Source of the DNA: Aliidiomarina sp047920995 | Lineage (GTDB): Bacteria > Pseudomonadota > Gammaproteobacteria > Enterobacterales > Alteromonadaceae | NCBI RefSeq assembly: GCF_047920995.1 | Contig: NZ_JBLRWZ010000002.1 | Location: 1-64,000 of the forward strand | Direction of reading: 5' to 3' | Length of the DNA stretch: 64,000 nt | In this document: one piece after another, positions 36,158-45,058 of the stretch | How the letters are laid out: each line of letters opens with the position of its first letter | Numbering within the stretch: position 1 is the first letter of the stretch | The notes under the pieces: generated by a model | The model's database searches: none | Told to the model about the DNA's origin: nothing | The model's input: the letters and a program-made list of their open reading frames with translations, nothing else | Program-made: the position numbers and the translations under genes

Positions 36158-36868
36158 TTATGCGCGAAACAGTTCTGAACGCGGAACGCGAACTAACATA
36201 CCCGAGGGTAACTGCACCTGCACATCATGTTTATCAAGGTCGGTTATCGTGCCAGCAACTGGGTAACTTCCTACTTGCACACGAACTTCCGCCCCTACTT
36301 CGATGTTATCTTGCGCAATCGCTTCTAGTGGAGCGTTTGCCTTGGTAGTTTCCTGCTTTGCAGTTGGTTTACTACCAAATGTTTTTGTCTTACGTTCATT
36401 TGTATACGGCGCTTTCTTCCCTTTTGGTTTTCTCGCGCCTTCCTTTCTGACACCATCTTGCGCGTCTTTGTTCACTGCTGCACGGGCTTTCGCCGCAGCC
36501 GCTTTACTTTCTGCCGCACGTTCTTGGCGTTTTGCCTTTGCGCGCTCTTGTGATTCTTGCAGTTGTTCTAGAGCATGGCTTTCATGTTCGGCTTCCACTA
36601 AGCCCGCATCCACCCCATCAAGATCTACACGTTGCACACCTGCTTTTACTCCACGCAAATAACGCCAAGCGCCGGTATACTGGCGCAGCGCTGAGCGTAA
36701 GCGAGTTTTACTCACTCGTTCATCGTCTGCTAGCCGTGTTGCTAAATCATCAAAGATGCCAATTTTTAAAGGGCGCGCGTCTCCCTCTAATGTGAAGCAT
36801 GTAGGGAATTTCTCAACCAAATATGCAATCACTTCCTTGCTATTAGAGAGTTTTGCCGTGTTTTCCAT
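36158..36868 (-). CDS. proQ: RNA chaperone ProQ
   Basis: 236 residues from the ATG at 36866-36868 (MENTAKLSNSKEVIAYL), with AAGG about 10 bases upstream; earlier in-frame ATGs lack FinO-domain sequence. FinO/ProQ domain at about 8-115 (FPTCFTLEGDARPLKIGIFDDL, LRSALRQYTGAWRYLRGV). A basic, Ala/Lys/Arg-rich linker (about 120-185) follows, then a Tudor-like C-terminal domain (VGAEVRVQVGSYPVAGTI…VRVPRSELF). ProQ binds structured sRNAs and mRNA 3' ends. Gene order msrC - small acidic gene - proQ - prc. Confidence 0.96.
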   Translation of the reverse strand: MENTAKLSNSKEVIAYLVEKFPTCFTLEGDARPLKIGIFDDLATRLADDERVSKTRLRSALRQYTGAWRYLRGVKAGVQRVDLDGVDAGLVEAEHESHALEQLQESQERAKAKRQERAAESKAAAAKARAAVNKDAQDGVRKEGARKPKGKKAPYTNERKTKTFGSKPTAKQETTKANAPLEAIAQDNIEVGAEVRVQVGSYPVAGTITDLDKHDVQVQLPSGMLVRVPRSELFRA

Positions 36869-36878
36869 TGCTATAACC

Positions 36879-37178
36879 TTAATCGAGCTGTTCATTGTGG
36901 TCATCATCTTGTTCAATTCGATGTACCAAGTGAGTGATATAATCTTCTAGTTCGTCTACTTCTGATTCAAGCAACCCGGGTTCGCGGAGCCACATATCAG
37001 TAATTTCTACCACGAGTTGCGCAATATTTTCGCTCTGCCAATAATCACTACCTGCTGTTTCATTACTGATAGCGTAGAGCATTGCATTTAAGTTGTCTGC
37101 TGCTTGTTCTGCTTCTTCTTCAAAGAAATCCATATCCTGAATCGATACAAGATACGGCCGCACATCAAAAGAATCCAT
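36879..37178 (-). CDS. Small, highly acidic protein of unknown function, upstream of proQ
   Basis: 99 residues from the ATG at 37176-37178, preferred because GGTGA lies 6 bases before it; an ATG 15 bases earlier lacks this. Not recognised. Predicted all-helical and strongly acidic (many Asp/Glu, very few Lys/Arg): FFEEEAEQAADNLNAML, IAQLVVEITDMWL, SEVDELEDYITHLVHRI, tail EQDDDHNEQLD. No signal peptide or cysteines. The stop is 10 bases before the proQ ATG, so it is probably cotranslated with it; msrC ends 32 bases upstream. A role linked to ProQ is only a guess from position and charge. Confidence 0.75.
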   Translation of the reverse strand: MDSFDVRPYLVSIQDMDFFEEEAEQAADNLNAMLYAISNETAGSDYWQSENIAQLVVEITDMWLREPGLLESEVDELEDYITHLVHRIEQDDDHNEQLD

Positions 37179-37210
37179 AGTTTCACCGCCCATAAACCGA
37201 AGCTTGTTTG

Positions 37211-37699
37211 TTAAGCCCAGTTTAAAGTTTCCAGTAACGGCAGTAATTCTGCCAAGCCCTGCTCATCTGTGGCACTAAATCTGCCAATTATCGGACTATC
37301 AATATCGAGCACAGCCACGGTTTTACCATCAACTACGATCGGTAACACAATTTCTGAATTACTCGCCGAATCACAAGCTATGTGGCCAGCGAACGCGTGT
37401 ACATCAGCAACGCGCTGAATTTCTTGGCTGCTTGCCGCAGCACCACATACTCCTTTAGTGAAAGGGATGCGCACACAAGCAACCTGCCCTTGAAATGGGC
37501 CGAGTACAAGCTCGTTATCGCGAACAATATAAAAACCAAGCCAGTTTAAATCATCTAGCTGGTCATATAAAAACGCACTGATGTTGGCGAGATTAGCAAT
37601 TAAATCCGGTTCACCACTAACTAAAGCAGTAAGTTGCTGCTGCATGCTTCGATAATGCTCTGCATTACCACGTTCAGAAATAGTATCAGCTTCAAACAC
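37211..37699 (-). CDS. msrC: Free methionine-(R)-sulfoxide reductase (GAF domain)
   Basis: 162 residues forming one GAF domain. Cys75, Cys85 and Cys109 (VACVRIPF, GVCGAA, HIACDSASNSEIVLP) have the same 10- and 24-residue spacing as the three cysteines of E. coli MsrC/YebR. The enzyme reduces free Met-R-sulfoxide. It starts with GTG that overlaps the TAG of the preceding yeaC-like gene (TAGTG), with AGGAG 11 bases upstream. In E. coli msrC also precedes proQ-prc. A second methionine sulfoxide reductase, msrB, lies elsewhere in the window. Confidence 0.94.
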   Translation of the reverse strand: MFEADTISERGNAEHYRSMQQQLTALVSGEPDLIANLANISAFLYDQLDDLNWLGFYIVRDNELVLGPFQGQVACVRIPFTKGVCGAAASSQEIQRVADVHAFAGHIACDSASNSEIVLPIVVDGKTVAVLDIDSPIIGRFSATDEQGLAELLPLLETLNWA

Positions 37700-38046
37700 T
37701 AGTTTGGTTTCTCCTGCGAATCGTTCGAGGGGGGAATTTCACTATCACTACCATCGATGCTCGGCTCATTTACTTGAAAACGAGCAATGTCAGCACCTGC
37801 ACGCAACCGCAGTTCAGCGCGCAAATCGCCTTTTGTTTTCATTACCAGTTCACCAGTAGGTGCGATGGAGAAGTGATCATCTTGCTGCAAACGCTTTGCT
37901 TGATACACCATTACAAGTTCCATGGCATTTTCGAGCTGCGCGGGGGTAAGCTTTTGGCCATCAGGCCAACGGCCAGTTTCTACCGCATCTTTCATACGTG
38001 CATAAATTTCTGGGGTCATTGCCCTAAGTACATCATCGTACTGCAT
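37699..38046 (-). CDS. DUF1315 (YeaC-like) protein
   Basis: 115 residues. The first 85 residues match the YeaC/DUF1315 family: MTPEIYARMKDAVETGRWPDGQ, LTPAQLENAMELVMVYQA, GELVMKTKGDL. The remaining 30 residues are a polar, probably disordered tail (SIDGSDSEIPPSNDSQEKPN). Function unknown in any organism to my knowledge. It begins 1 base after the upstream zinc-ribbon gene and overlaps msrC by 1 base. Confidence 0.85.
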   Translation of the reverse strand: MQYDDVLRAMTPEIYARMKDAVETGRWPDGQKLTPAQLENAMELVMVYQAKRLQQDDHFSIAPTGELVMKTKGDLRAELRLRAGADIARFQVNEPSIDGSDSEIPPSNDSQEKPN

Positions 38047-38047
38047 A

Positions 38048-38380
38048 CTATCGTTGTCGCTTTAAAATATAAATACGGGCACGAGTTACCAAGTACCAAA
38101 CAAAACTCAAAATCGCCACAGCAATGGATACATGAGGCATAAATTGCCACCCCTGCACCTGTTGCCAATCATAAAATGTTCCGCCGATTCCCGCAATGAA
38201 CAATAGAATCGCCAACATTTGGTGGCTCACTAATTGATTCAACCGCATAGAACGTTTAGCACTCGCCTTTCGGGCTAAACTATCAGCATCATGGGCGCCC
38301 AGCATAAAACCACACGAATCACATACTGCTGCTTTATCAGAAACCTTTTTGCTACAACCAGGGCAACTAATAATCGCCAT
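38048..38380 (-). CDS. Zinc-ribbon protein with two membrane helices
   Basis: 110 residues. An N-terminal zinc ribbon (CPGC at 6-9 and CDSC at 20-23, MAIISCPGCSKKVSDKAAV...CGFMLG) is followed by a basic stretch and two membrane segments (about 52-70 and 80-98), ending in KRQR. Function unknown; such proteins are common small membrane proteins. It is the first gene of the run to prc and is divergent from the alanine symporter. Confidence 0.8.
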   Translation of the reverse strand: MAIISCPGCSKKVSDKAAVCDSCGFMLGAHDADSLARKASAKRSMRLNQLVSHQMLAILLFIAGIGGTFYDWQQVQGWQFMPHVSIAVAILSFVWYLVTRARIYILKRQR

Positions 38381-38604
38381 ATTTAAAACACTCTTTTTAC
38401 CATGAATTGCGGCTTATCATATCAGCGTGGGCGCTATTGGTCATCCTTCGATTCTTAAACAGCCCAACAATTACGCTATATTCACTCGAATTTTCGATCA
38501 AGTGCACAATTCACGAGGTTTAGCCGCCGGATTTAGCGTAGAGCTTTACGCCAAATTATGGCAAAGTATAGTTAACACAACAATAACAATCCCCGGGGGA
38601 CCCC
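38381..38604 (+). other. Divergent promoter region before the AGCS symporter
   Basis: 224 noncoding bases between the zinc-ribbon gene (minus) and the symporter (plus). A possible short reading frame through the region overlaps the symporter start in another frame and has no ribosome binding site; I do not believe it is a gene. Confidence 0.5.
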
Positions 38605-40158
38605 ATGGAAAGTGTGGTTAACACAATAAATAATATCATTTGGAGCCCGGCGCTGGTGTTTTTATGCCTTGCCGCAGGCTTATTTTATTCAATTCTTACG
38701 CGTTTTGCGCAGGTTCGCCATTTCCGGGAGATGGTGAAACTACTACTTAGCCCAAACGAATCAAGTAAGGGTATTTCATCATTTCAAGCGCTTGCCGTTA
38801 CCTTATCAGGCCGAGTTGGTGTAGGTAATATTGCTGGTGTAGCAGCCGCCATTGGTTTTGGTGGTCCTGGCGCAGTATTTTGGATGTGGGTAGTAGCCTT
38901 TCTGGGCGCGAGTACGGCCTATGCAGAATCCACCTTAGGGCAAATTTATAAAGTAGAAGAGAACGGCCAGTACCGTGGTGGCCCAGCGTATTACTTCGAG
39001 AAAGCCCTTGGCCAAAAATGGCTAGCGATAGTATTCGCGGTCTCAGCCATTATCGCCTGTGGTATCTTCTTGCCAGGCATTCAGGCTAATGCTGTGGGCA
39101 ACGCAGTTACGCATGTGTTTGGCGATGGTAATTTAGTAAGCACTGATTATGGCGAAGTTGGCAGCCATAAATTAATTGCGTTAGCCGTAATCTTAATTGT
39201 TTTAGGCTTCATTATTTTTGGCGGCATTAAACGCATCGCGAACTTCACTCAAATCGTGGTTCCTTTTATGGCGCTCGCCTACATTATTATGGCGTTAGTG
39301 ATCGTGTTCCTGAACTTAAACCAAGTTCCAGGAATCTTTGCCATGATTGTATCCGATGCGTTTACTGCGCAAGCGGGCTTTGGTGCTGCAATTGGTTGGG
39401 GTGTGAAGCGCGGTATCTACTCCAATGAAGCGGGCCAAGGTACTGGCCCTCACGCATCTTCAGCAGCGGAAGTAGACCACCCTTCGCAACAAGGCTTGGT
39501 GCAAGCGTTTTCGGTGTATGTAGATACTTTGTTCGTATGCACTGCAACTGCATTAATGATTCTAATTACCCAGCAGTACAACATTGTAAATGAAGTAACC
39601 GGTGGTTTAATTCTGCAAAATATACCAGCTGCTACTGAAGTTGCATCACCAGCATTCACCCAACTGGCCCTCTCCAGTGTGTTTGGCAACTTTGGCCAAG
39701 GGTTTGTGGGGGTGGCTATATTCTTCTTCGCCTTCACCACTATTCTGGCTTATTACTACATCGCAGAAACCAATGTGGCGTACTTAAACCGCTATATAAA
39801 AAACCGGTTCTCCTTGTTTGTGGTGAAAATGGTGATCATGTTTATGGTGGCTTACGGCATGGTGAATAGTTCTGGTTATATCTGGAACTTAGGTGATATC
39901 GGTGTTGGCTTAATGGCTTGGATTAACATCCTCGGTATTCTCGCCATCTTCTTTGTCGCGAAACCTGCCATCATGTGTTTACGTGATTATGAGGCGCAGA
40001 AAAAAGCGGGCGGCCCCATCATCTTTGATCCAATTAAATTGGGAATTACAAAAGCCTATTTTTGGGAGAAGCGCCTAGCCAAGCAACGCGCCGAAGGTAC
40101 AGTGCCACCAGCAGAAGAAGCTGATGCTGTTACGCCACCGCCAAATAAAGCAGAGTAA
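38605..40158 (+). CDS. Alanine/glycine:cation symporter (AGCS family)
   Basis: 517 residues with about 11 membrane helices. AGCS signatures: SSFQALAVTLSGRVGVGNIAGVA (near 52-74), GGPGAVFWMWVVAFLGAS, and GIYSNEAGQGTGPHAS near 271-286. It imports alanine or glycine with Na+ (or H+). The C-terminal 40 residues are polar. The ATG at 38605 is preceded by GGGGGA directly flanked by CCCC on both sides, so the ribosome binding site could be masked by local pairing. A terminator follows at once, so it is monocistronic. Confidence 0.93.
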   Translation: MESVVNTINNIIWSPALVFLCLAAGLFYSILTRFAQVRHFREMVKLLLSPNESSKGISSFQALAVTLSGRVGVGNIAGVAAAIGFGGPGAVFWMWVVAFLGASTAYAESTLGQIYKVEENGQYRGGPAYYFEKALGQKWLAIVFAVSAIIACGIFLPGIQANAVGNAVTHVFGDGNLVSTDYGEVGSHKLIALAVILIVLGFIIFGGIKRIANFTQIVVPFMALAYIIMALVIVFLNLNQVPGIFAMIVSDAFTAQAGFGAAIGWGVKRGIYSNEAGQGTGPHASSAAEVDHPSQQGLVQAFSVYVDTLFVCTATALMILITQQYNIVNEVTGGLILQNIPAATEVASPAFTQLALSSVFGNFGQGFVGVAIFFFAFTTILAYYYIAETNVAYLNRYIKNRFSLFVVKMVIMFMVAYGMVNSSGYIWNLGDIGVGLMAWINILGILAIFFVAKPAIMCLRDYEAQKKAGGPIIFDPIKLGITKAYFWEKRLAKQRAEGTVPPAEEADAVTPPPNKAE

Positions 40159-40173
40159 TAAAATTTAGCGAGT

Positions 40174-40207
40174 AAAAAGCCGAACATCAAAAATGTTCGG
40201 CTTTTTT
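40174..40207 (+). terminator. Terminator of the AGCS symporter gene
   Basis: AAAAAGCCGAACAT-CAAAA-ATGTTCGGCTTTTTT, a 14-bp perfect stem with A run before and T run after; usable in both directions between the convergent symporter and M14 genes. Confidence 0.95.
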
Positions 40208-40233
40208 ATTCGGCACACAATCATTGCTATGTT

Positions 40234-41367
40234 TTAACGCAACTGCCCTACTACATCTAAAATTGCCTTCAAGGTATCGCGACCAAACTTCCGCGAGCGA
40301 ACATCGTTCCACTGTTGATATGGCTCAGGTAAGTTGTTGTTATCCTTGAAGGGCATTTCAATAGTGAACGCCAAGCATTTAAACCGCTCCGCTACAGCAC
40401 TGCTAGCCACTGTTAAATTAGCTTGCCCCGGCGCTTCTTTTTCGTAGCCGAATTTAGTTTGAAACTCTGCAGTTGCCGCTAGATAAGCGTTACGGAAGCT
40501 ATCTTCTAACTGGGCCATACGATCATCATAGGAAGGAACACCTTCCGCGCCGGCTACGAAATTGTAGGGTAAATTCTCATCGCCATGCACATCGAGGTGC
40601 ATATCCACGCCAATAGCATCCATTTCGTTAAGCACGTGAAACACCTCTGGGCTGCGTTCTAACGAAGGCTCGGCCCATTCGCGGTTAAGGTTTACACCAA
40701 TTGCATTGGTGCGCAGGTGTCCGCGTACGCTGCCATCTGGATTCATATTGGGCACAATGTAAAACACTGCATTATCTAGTAACTGCCGAGAAATATGCTC
40801 ATCTTCATCAAGTAGATGCTCAAGCAAACCCTCTACAAACCACTCTGCCATTGTTTCGCCTGGGTGCTGCCGCGCGGTAATCCAGATATTACGTTTATGC
40901 TCAGCCGGCTCGCCAATAATTAACATATTCATTTCGCGGCCATCTAGCGTTGTACCTAATACAGTTTGCTCTACCCACGAAGATTGCTGCGCCCATTGCA
41001 GTAGATCAAGATGCCGATCCCAGCTGTATGGCACAAAGTAGGCATAGAATACGGTTTCTTGTTCAGGAGTATGGGTTATTGTGAGTTTTTCACCATCAAA
41101 GCTAGTAGGCACACGAAACCAGTGTTCACGATCATAACTTGCCATTGCTTGATAGTTTTCCCATCCTTTCGGATACGCTGAGCCACCGGCATTTTCAATG
41201 ATCATGTTGTGTTCAACATCTATTGCTGCGAACAGCTTAAAATGAAACCACTGATAGAATTCAGATTGGTTGTCTTTACGAATACGCAAACGAATGTTCT
41301 CTGCGCTATCGGCATTTATTACTTCAATGTTGCCGCTATCGAATGCTGTTGAAATAAACATACTCAC
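40234..41367 (-). CDS. M14 zinc carboxypeptidase, cytosolic (CCP/AGBL-like)
   Basis: 377 residues, no signal peptide. A beta-sandwich N-domain (about 1-120) precedes the M14 catalytic domain, the layout of cytosolic carboxypeptidases. Zinc ligands His168-x-x-Glu171 (RQHPGETMAEW) and His261 (DVHGDE) are present, as are NPDGSVRGHLRTN (substrate-binding Arg/Asn) and FTIEMPF, which supplies the catalytic Glu near residue 340. Bacterial substrates are uncertain; eukaryotic relatives trim glutamates from protein C-termini. Alone between two terminators. Confidence 0.9.
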   Translation of the reverse strand: MSMFISTAFDSGNIEVINADSAENIRLRIRKDNQSEFYQWFHFKLFAAIDVEHNMIIENAGGSAYPKGWENYQAMASYDREHWFRVPTSFDGEKLTITHTPEQETVFYAYFVPYSWDRHLDLLQWAQQSSWVEQTVLGTTLDGREMNMLIIGEPAEHKRNIWITARQHPGETMAEWFVEGLLEHLLDEDEHISRQLLDNAVFYIVPNMNPDGSVRGHLRTNAIGVNLNREWAEPSLERSPEVFHVLNEMDAIGVDMHLDVHGDENLPYNFVAGAEGVPSYDDRMAQLEDSFRNAYLAATAEFQTKFGYEKEAPGQANLTVASSAVAERFKCLAFTIEMPFKDNNNLPEPYQQWNDVRSRKFGRDTLKAILDVVGQLR

Positions 41368-41401
41368 CTCTTTGTCGTACTTGAAAACTGTTCATATTGA
41401 A

Positions 41402-41425
41402 AGAAGCGCCTAAAGGCGCTTCTTA
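41402..41425. terminator. Terminator of the gap gene
   Basis: AAGAAGCGCC-TAAA-GGCGCTTCTT, a perfect 10-bp stem; on the minus strand it follows the gap stop by about 35 bases and runs into TTTC. Confidence 0.8.
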
Positions 41426-41459
41426 ACGATTCGTGCTATGTGGTATCAGCGCGCATTAT

Positions 41460-42908
41460 TTAAGCCGGAATGTTCGGAACAACCAAACCAGCCATATCCT
41501 GCACAACGCGTAATACCTGGCAGCTATAGCCAAATTCGTTGTCGTACCAAACGTAAAGCACTGCGCGATCACCGTCCACAATAGTTGCTTGCGAATCAAC
41601 TATGCCCGCATAACGGCTACCTACTAAATCAGAAGAAACGATTTCGGTAGATGATGTGTAATCAATTTGATTCTGCAAATCAGAATTCAGTGCAGTTTGG
41701 CGCATATACTCATTCAGAGCTTCTTTATCGGTAGCTTCATTTAAGTTCAAGTTCATGATAGCCATCGATACATTCGGCGTTGGTACCCGAATTGCGTTGC
41801 CCGTAAGCTTGCCAGTAAGCTCTGGTAAAGCTTTTGACACAGCTTTTGCAGCGCCAGTTTCTGTAATTACCATATTCAACGGCGCAGAGCGGCCACGACG
41901 CTCAGCTTTGTGGTAATTATCAATTAAGTTTTGATCATTGGTATACGCATGCACGGTTTCAACATGGCCATTTTTGATACCAAACCGATCATTAATCGCT
42001 TTTAGTACCGGCGTAATTGCATTGGTGGTGCAGCTAGCAGCTGAAACAATTAAATCATTCTCCAACACGTCTGCATGGTTTACACCATGCACGATATTTT
42101 TGATGTTGCCTTTCGCTGGTGCTGTTAATAGAACCTTTGCAGCACCTTTCGATTTCAGGTGCAAGCCAAGGCCAGCTTCATCCTTCCACACACCCGTGTT
42201 ATCAACAATAATCGCGTTATCAATGCCATATTGGGTGTAATCAATTGCATCCGGAGAGCTGGAATAAATCACTTGAATGCGCGTACCATTCGCTTTAATG
42301 GAGCTAGTGGATTCATCAACAGTAATAGAACCATTAAACGGCCCATGAACAGAATCACGACGCAATAAACTGGCGCGTTTTTCCAAATCGCCAGGCCCAC
42401 CACCACGAACCACAATGGCCTTCAAGCGTAACTTATTGGTGCGGCCGTTCTTCTCGATTAGTAAACGCGCTAACAACCGGCCAATTCGGCCAAATCCATA
42501 AAGCACTACATCGCGCGGTTCAACATCATCAGCCTTGCCAACAACGTCTACTAGCACGCGGTTTACGTAATCTTCTATACTTTCATCACCCTCGCGTTTG
42601 TCACCGAAGTGATAACCAAACGCCAACTTACCCACATCAATGCGAGCTGGAGCGATATCTATCTCAGAAATTACTTTTAAAAACGGGTAGCTTTCGCGCA
42701 AGCGCAGCTTGTGCCCTTCATGCTGACGCACTAAACGATGAGTTTTAATGATGTCGATGGTTGATCCATTCAGCAAACTCCGGCCATACACCAGAATCTC
42801 CACTCCTTTGGTACGGTACAAACGGCCAATTAATGGCTGCATTAGCTCCGCAAATTCTTGCCGTTCTTCCCAGCTTTTCAACGTTGTATCGTTATGCGCG
42901 TCAGTCAT
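41460..42908 (-). CDS. gap: Glyceraldehyde-3-phosphate dehydrogenase, long form with N-terminal extension
   Basis: 482 residues, against about 330 for ordinary GAPDH. The first 130 residues are an extra domain; then the Rossmann motif GFGRIGR (138-144) and the catalytic Cys293 in SAASCTTNAITP. KVLLTAPAKGNIKNIVHGVN and the C-terminal WYDNEFGYSCQVLRV are typical. This long form occurs in Pseudomonas, Shewanella and vibrios as a second GAPDH with proposed gluconeogenic or NADP role; that role is not shown by the sequence. An inverted repeat lies 43 bases upstream. msrB precedes it on the same strand. Confidence 0.93.
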   Translation of the reverse strand: MTDAHNDTTLKSWEERQEFAELMQPLIGRLYRTKGVEILVYGRSLLNGSTIDIIKTHRLVRQHEGHKLRLRESYPFLKVISEIDIAPARIDVGKLAFGYHFGDKREGDESIEDYVNRVLVDVVGKADDVEPRDVVLYGFGRIGRLLARLLIEKNGRTNKLRLKAIVVRGGGPGDLEKRASLLRRDSVHGPFNGSITVDESTSSIKANGTRIQVIYSSSPDAIDYTQYGIDNAIIVDNTGVWKDEAGLGLHLKSKGAAKVLLTAPAKGNIKNIVHGVNHADVLENDLIVSAASCTTNAITPVLKAINDRFGIKNGHVETVHAYTNDQNLIDNYHKAERRGRSAPLNMVITETGAAKAVSKALPELTGKLTGNAIRVPTPNVSMAIMNLNLNEATDKEALNEYMRQTALNSDLQNQIDYTSSTEIVSSDLVGSRYAGIVDSQATIVDGDRAVLYVWYDNEFGYSCQVLRVVQDMAGLVVPNIPA

Positions 42909-42950
42909 TGGTAAACCTTTTTAAGAAGTACAAATGTAACGAGGGTCAAT

Positions 42951-42974
42951 CTGATTTAATATCCATTAAATCAG
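42951..42974 (-). promoter_or_regulatory. Inverted repeat upstream of gap, candidate operator
   Basis: CTGATTTAAT-ATCC-ATTAAATCAG: perfect 10-bp arms around 4 bases, ending 43 bases before the gap ATG. AT-rich with no T tract, so more like an operator than a terminator. I cannot match it to a known regulator. Confidence 0.5.
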
Positions 42975-43021
42975 CCTTAAATTCGGCCGCTATTGTACGC
43001 AAAATGCGAGCAAACTACTAC

Positions 43022-43441
43022 TCACTCCTGTTTAAAAGCTGTAAAATTTAGTGCTAATGAGTTTACACAATAACGTTGTCCGTTTGGTGCAGGCCCATCG
43101 GCAAACACATGGCCAAGATGCCCATCACAATGTGCACAACGAATCTCCGTACGCACCATACCATGCGAATGGTCACTAATATAACGCACGTTACCTTTCT
43201 CGGCGGCACTGAAACTTGGCCAACCACAGCCAGCATCAAATTTGGTATCTGCCTTGAATAACAATGCACCGCAACCAGCACAATGGTATTCACCCGGCCT
43301 TTCTTCGTGCAAATATTCGCCGGTAAATGGACGTTCCGTACCACACTCCCGCAGAACATAATATTGCTCTGGTCGCAGCGTTTGTCGCCATTCTTGGTTA
43401 GTTTTCGGCAAATTCTGCGCTGCTGCTTTTGGCTTACTCAT
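43022..43441 (-). CDS. msrB: Peptide methionine-(R)-S-oxide reductase
   Basis: 139 residues. Catalytic Cys125 in RYCVNSLALNF; structural zinc held by Cys54/Cys57 and Cys102/Cys105 (CAGC, CAHC); GCGWPSF near residue 71 is family-typical. It repairs Met-R-sulfoxide in proteins in the cytosol. E. coli msrB also sits beside a gap gene. Divergent from pykA. Confidence 0.96.
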   Translation of the reverse strand: MSKPKAAAQNLPKTNQEWRQTLRPEQYYVLRECGTERPFTGEYLHEERPGEYHCAGCGALLFKADTKFDAGCGWPSFSAAEKGNVRYISDHSHGMVRTEIRCAHCDGHLGHVFADGPAPNGQRYCVNSLALNFTAFKQE

Positions 43442-43599
43442 TTATTTCACCTTTTCGGTAGATTCACCCGTACATTGGTAATATAGATTATGTTAATATC
43501 ACGTGTATATCGCCTAATAAAATAAGCGGCCTCGCTCTTTATGCGAATCATCAAGCCCATAAACCATCAAGCTCACACAGCAATAAGGTTAAGTTTATC

Positions 43600-45033
43600 A
43601 TGTTACGACGTACTAAAATTGTTACTACTTTAGGCCCGGCTACCGATAGCCCTGGTGTACTCGAAGCGCTCATTAAAGCAGGTGCAAACGTTGTTCGTTT
43701 AAATTTTTCCCATGGCAACGCGGAAGACCATATTCAGCGTGCTAAAGCTGTGCGTGAAATCGCTGAGCGGCTTGGCCATCACGTAGCAATACTTGGCGAT
43801 TTGCAGGGCCCAAAGATTCGGGTAGCTCGTTTTATAAACAGCAAAGTAGAGCTGCGAAAAGGTGCAACCTTTATACTGGATGCTGCCTTTGATGGTACTC
43901 AAGGTGATGTAGATCGTGTTGGTCTTGATTATAAAGATCTACCAAAAGATGTTGCAAATGGCGATATCTTACTACTTGATGATGGCCGTATTCGCTTGGA
44001 AGTAACCAACGTAGTGGGTACTGAAGTGCACACCATCGTTACTGTTGGTGGTGCTTTATCCAATAATAAAGGCATTAATCGCATGGGCGGCGGCCTTTCG
44101 GCGGCAGCGCTTACTGATAAAGACTATCGCGATATTGAAACAGCTGCAGAAATCGATGTGGATATTTTAGCAGTATCCTTTCCACGCCACGGCGCAGATT
44201 TACAACTTGCGCGCGCCCTATTGAATAAAGCTGGCTGTGATGGCGCCATTTGCGCAAAAATTGAGCGCGCTGAAACCGTTGCTACTGACGCAGCACTTGA
44301 TGATCTGATTATCAATTCCGATGTGGTAATGGTAGCCCGCGGCGATTTGGGTGTGGAAATTGGTGATGCGCAGTTAGTGGGTAAACAAAAGCGTATTATT
44401 CAACGCGCCCGTGAATTGAATCGCGTAGCTATAACCGCCACCCAAATGATGGAATCGATGATCGATAACTCCATGCCTACTCGCGCTGAAGTTATGGACG
44501 TTGCCAATGCCGTACTTGATGGCACCGATGCGGTAATGTTAAGCGCAGAAACTGCGGCAGGGAAATATCCAGTAGAAACGGTGCAAGCGATGGCAGAAAT
44601 ATGCCGCGGAGCAGAAGAGTATCCTGCATTACGGTTAACTCGCGATCAATCTGATGAGCAAGTTGATTCGGTATCTCAAGCCACTGCGTTAGCGGCAATG
44701 TACACGGCGAACCATCTTACTGGCGTAACCGCCATTATTGCGCTTACCGAATCTGGCAATACCGCGAAACTGATGTCGCGTATTCATACAGATTTACCAA
44801 TTTTCGCCCTTTCACGGCATGCGCAATCACTGAATAAAGCGAATCTTTATCGCGGTGTTTACCCAATGTTCTTCGATTCTACGTTATCCAAGCCGCAAGA
44901 TGTATTGCGCGATGCTGTAAGCATGATCGAAAAACGTGGCCATATTAAGAAAGGTGAAATGGTAATCATTACCCATGGCGATGTGATGGAAACCGTAGGT
45001 AAAACTAACACTAGTAAGATTTTACAGGTATAA
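43600..45033 (+). CDS. pykA: Pyruvate kinase (PykA type)
   Basis: 477 residues, the length of E. coli PykA. The beginning MLRRTKIVTTLGPATDSPG is characteristic. The barrel has LNFSHG, LGDLQGPKIRV, ICAKIERAE (catalytic Lys), MVARGDLGVEI and ITATQMMESMI; a C-terminal effector-binding domain ends the chain. It converts phosphoenolpyruvate and ADP to pyruvate and ATP. The ATG at 43600 has AAGG about 10 bases upstream. The 158-base region before it holds divergent promoters for msrB and pykA. Confidence 0.96.
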   Translation: MLRRTKIVTTLGPATDSPGVLEALIKAGANVVRLNFSHGNAEDHIQRAKAVREIAERLGHHVAILGDLQGPKIRVARFINSKVELRKGATFILDAAFDGTQGDVDRVGLDYKDLPKDVANGDILLLDDGRIRLEVTNVVGTEVHTIVTVGGALSNNKGINRMGGGLSAAALTDKDYRDIETAAEIDVDILAVSFPRHGADLQLARALLNKAGCDGAICAKIERAETVATDAALDDLIINSDVVMVARGDLGVEIGDAQLVGKQKRIIQRARELNRVAITATQMMESMIDNSMPTRAEVMDVANAVLDGTDAVMLSAETAAGKYPVETVQAMAEICRGAEEYPALRLTRDQSDEQVDSVSQATALAAMYTANHLTGVTAIIALTESGNTAKLMSRIHTDLPIFALSRHAQSLNKANLYRGVYPMFFDSTLSKPQDVLRDAVSMIEKRGHIKKGEMVIITHGDVMETVGKTNTSKILQV

Positions 45034-45058
45034 CCACGATAGCAGGCTAACGTTACTG

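Noticed and set aside
36303..36662. 119-codon plus-strand frame opposite proQ
   Set aside because: Low-complexity Ser/Ala/Phe translation opposite the Ala/Lys-rich ProQ linker; a shadow.
38427..38621. Possible 64-residue gene before the AGCS symporter
   Set aside because: No ribosome binding site, overlaps the symporter start in another frame and resembles nothing known; treated as promoter region.
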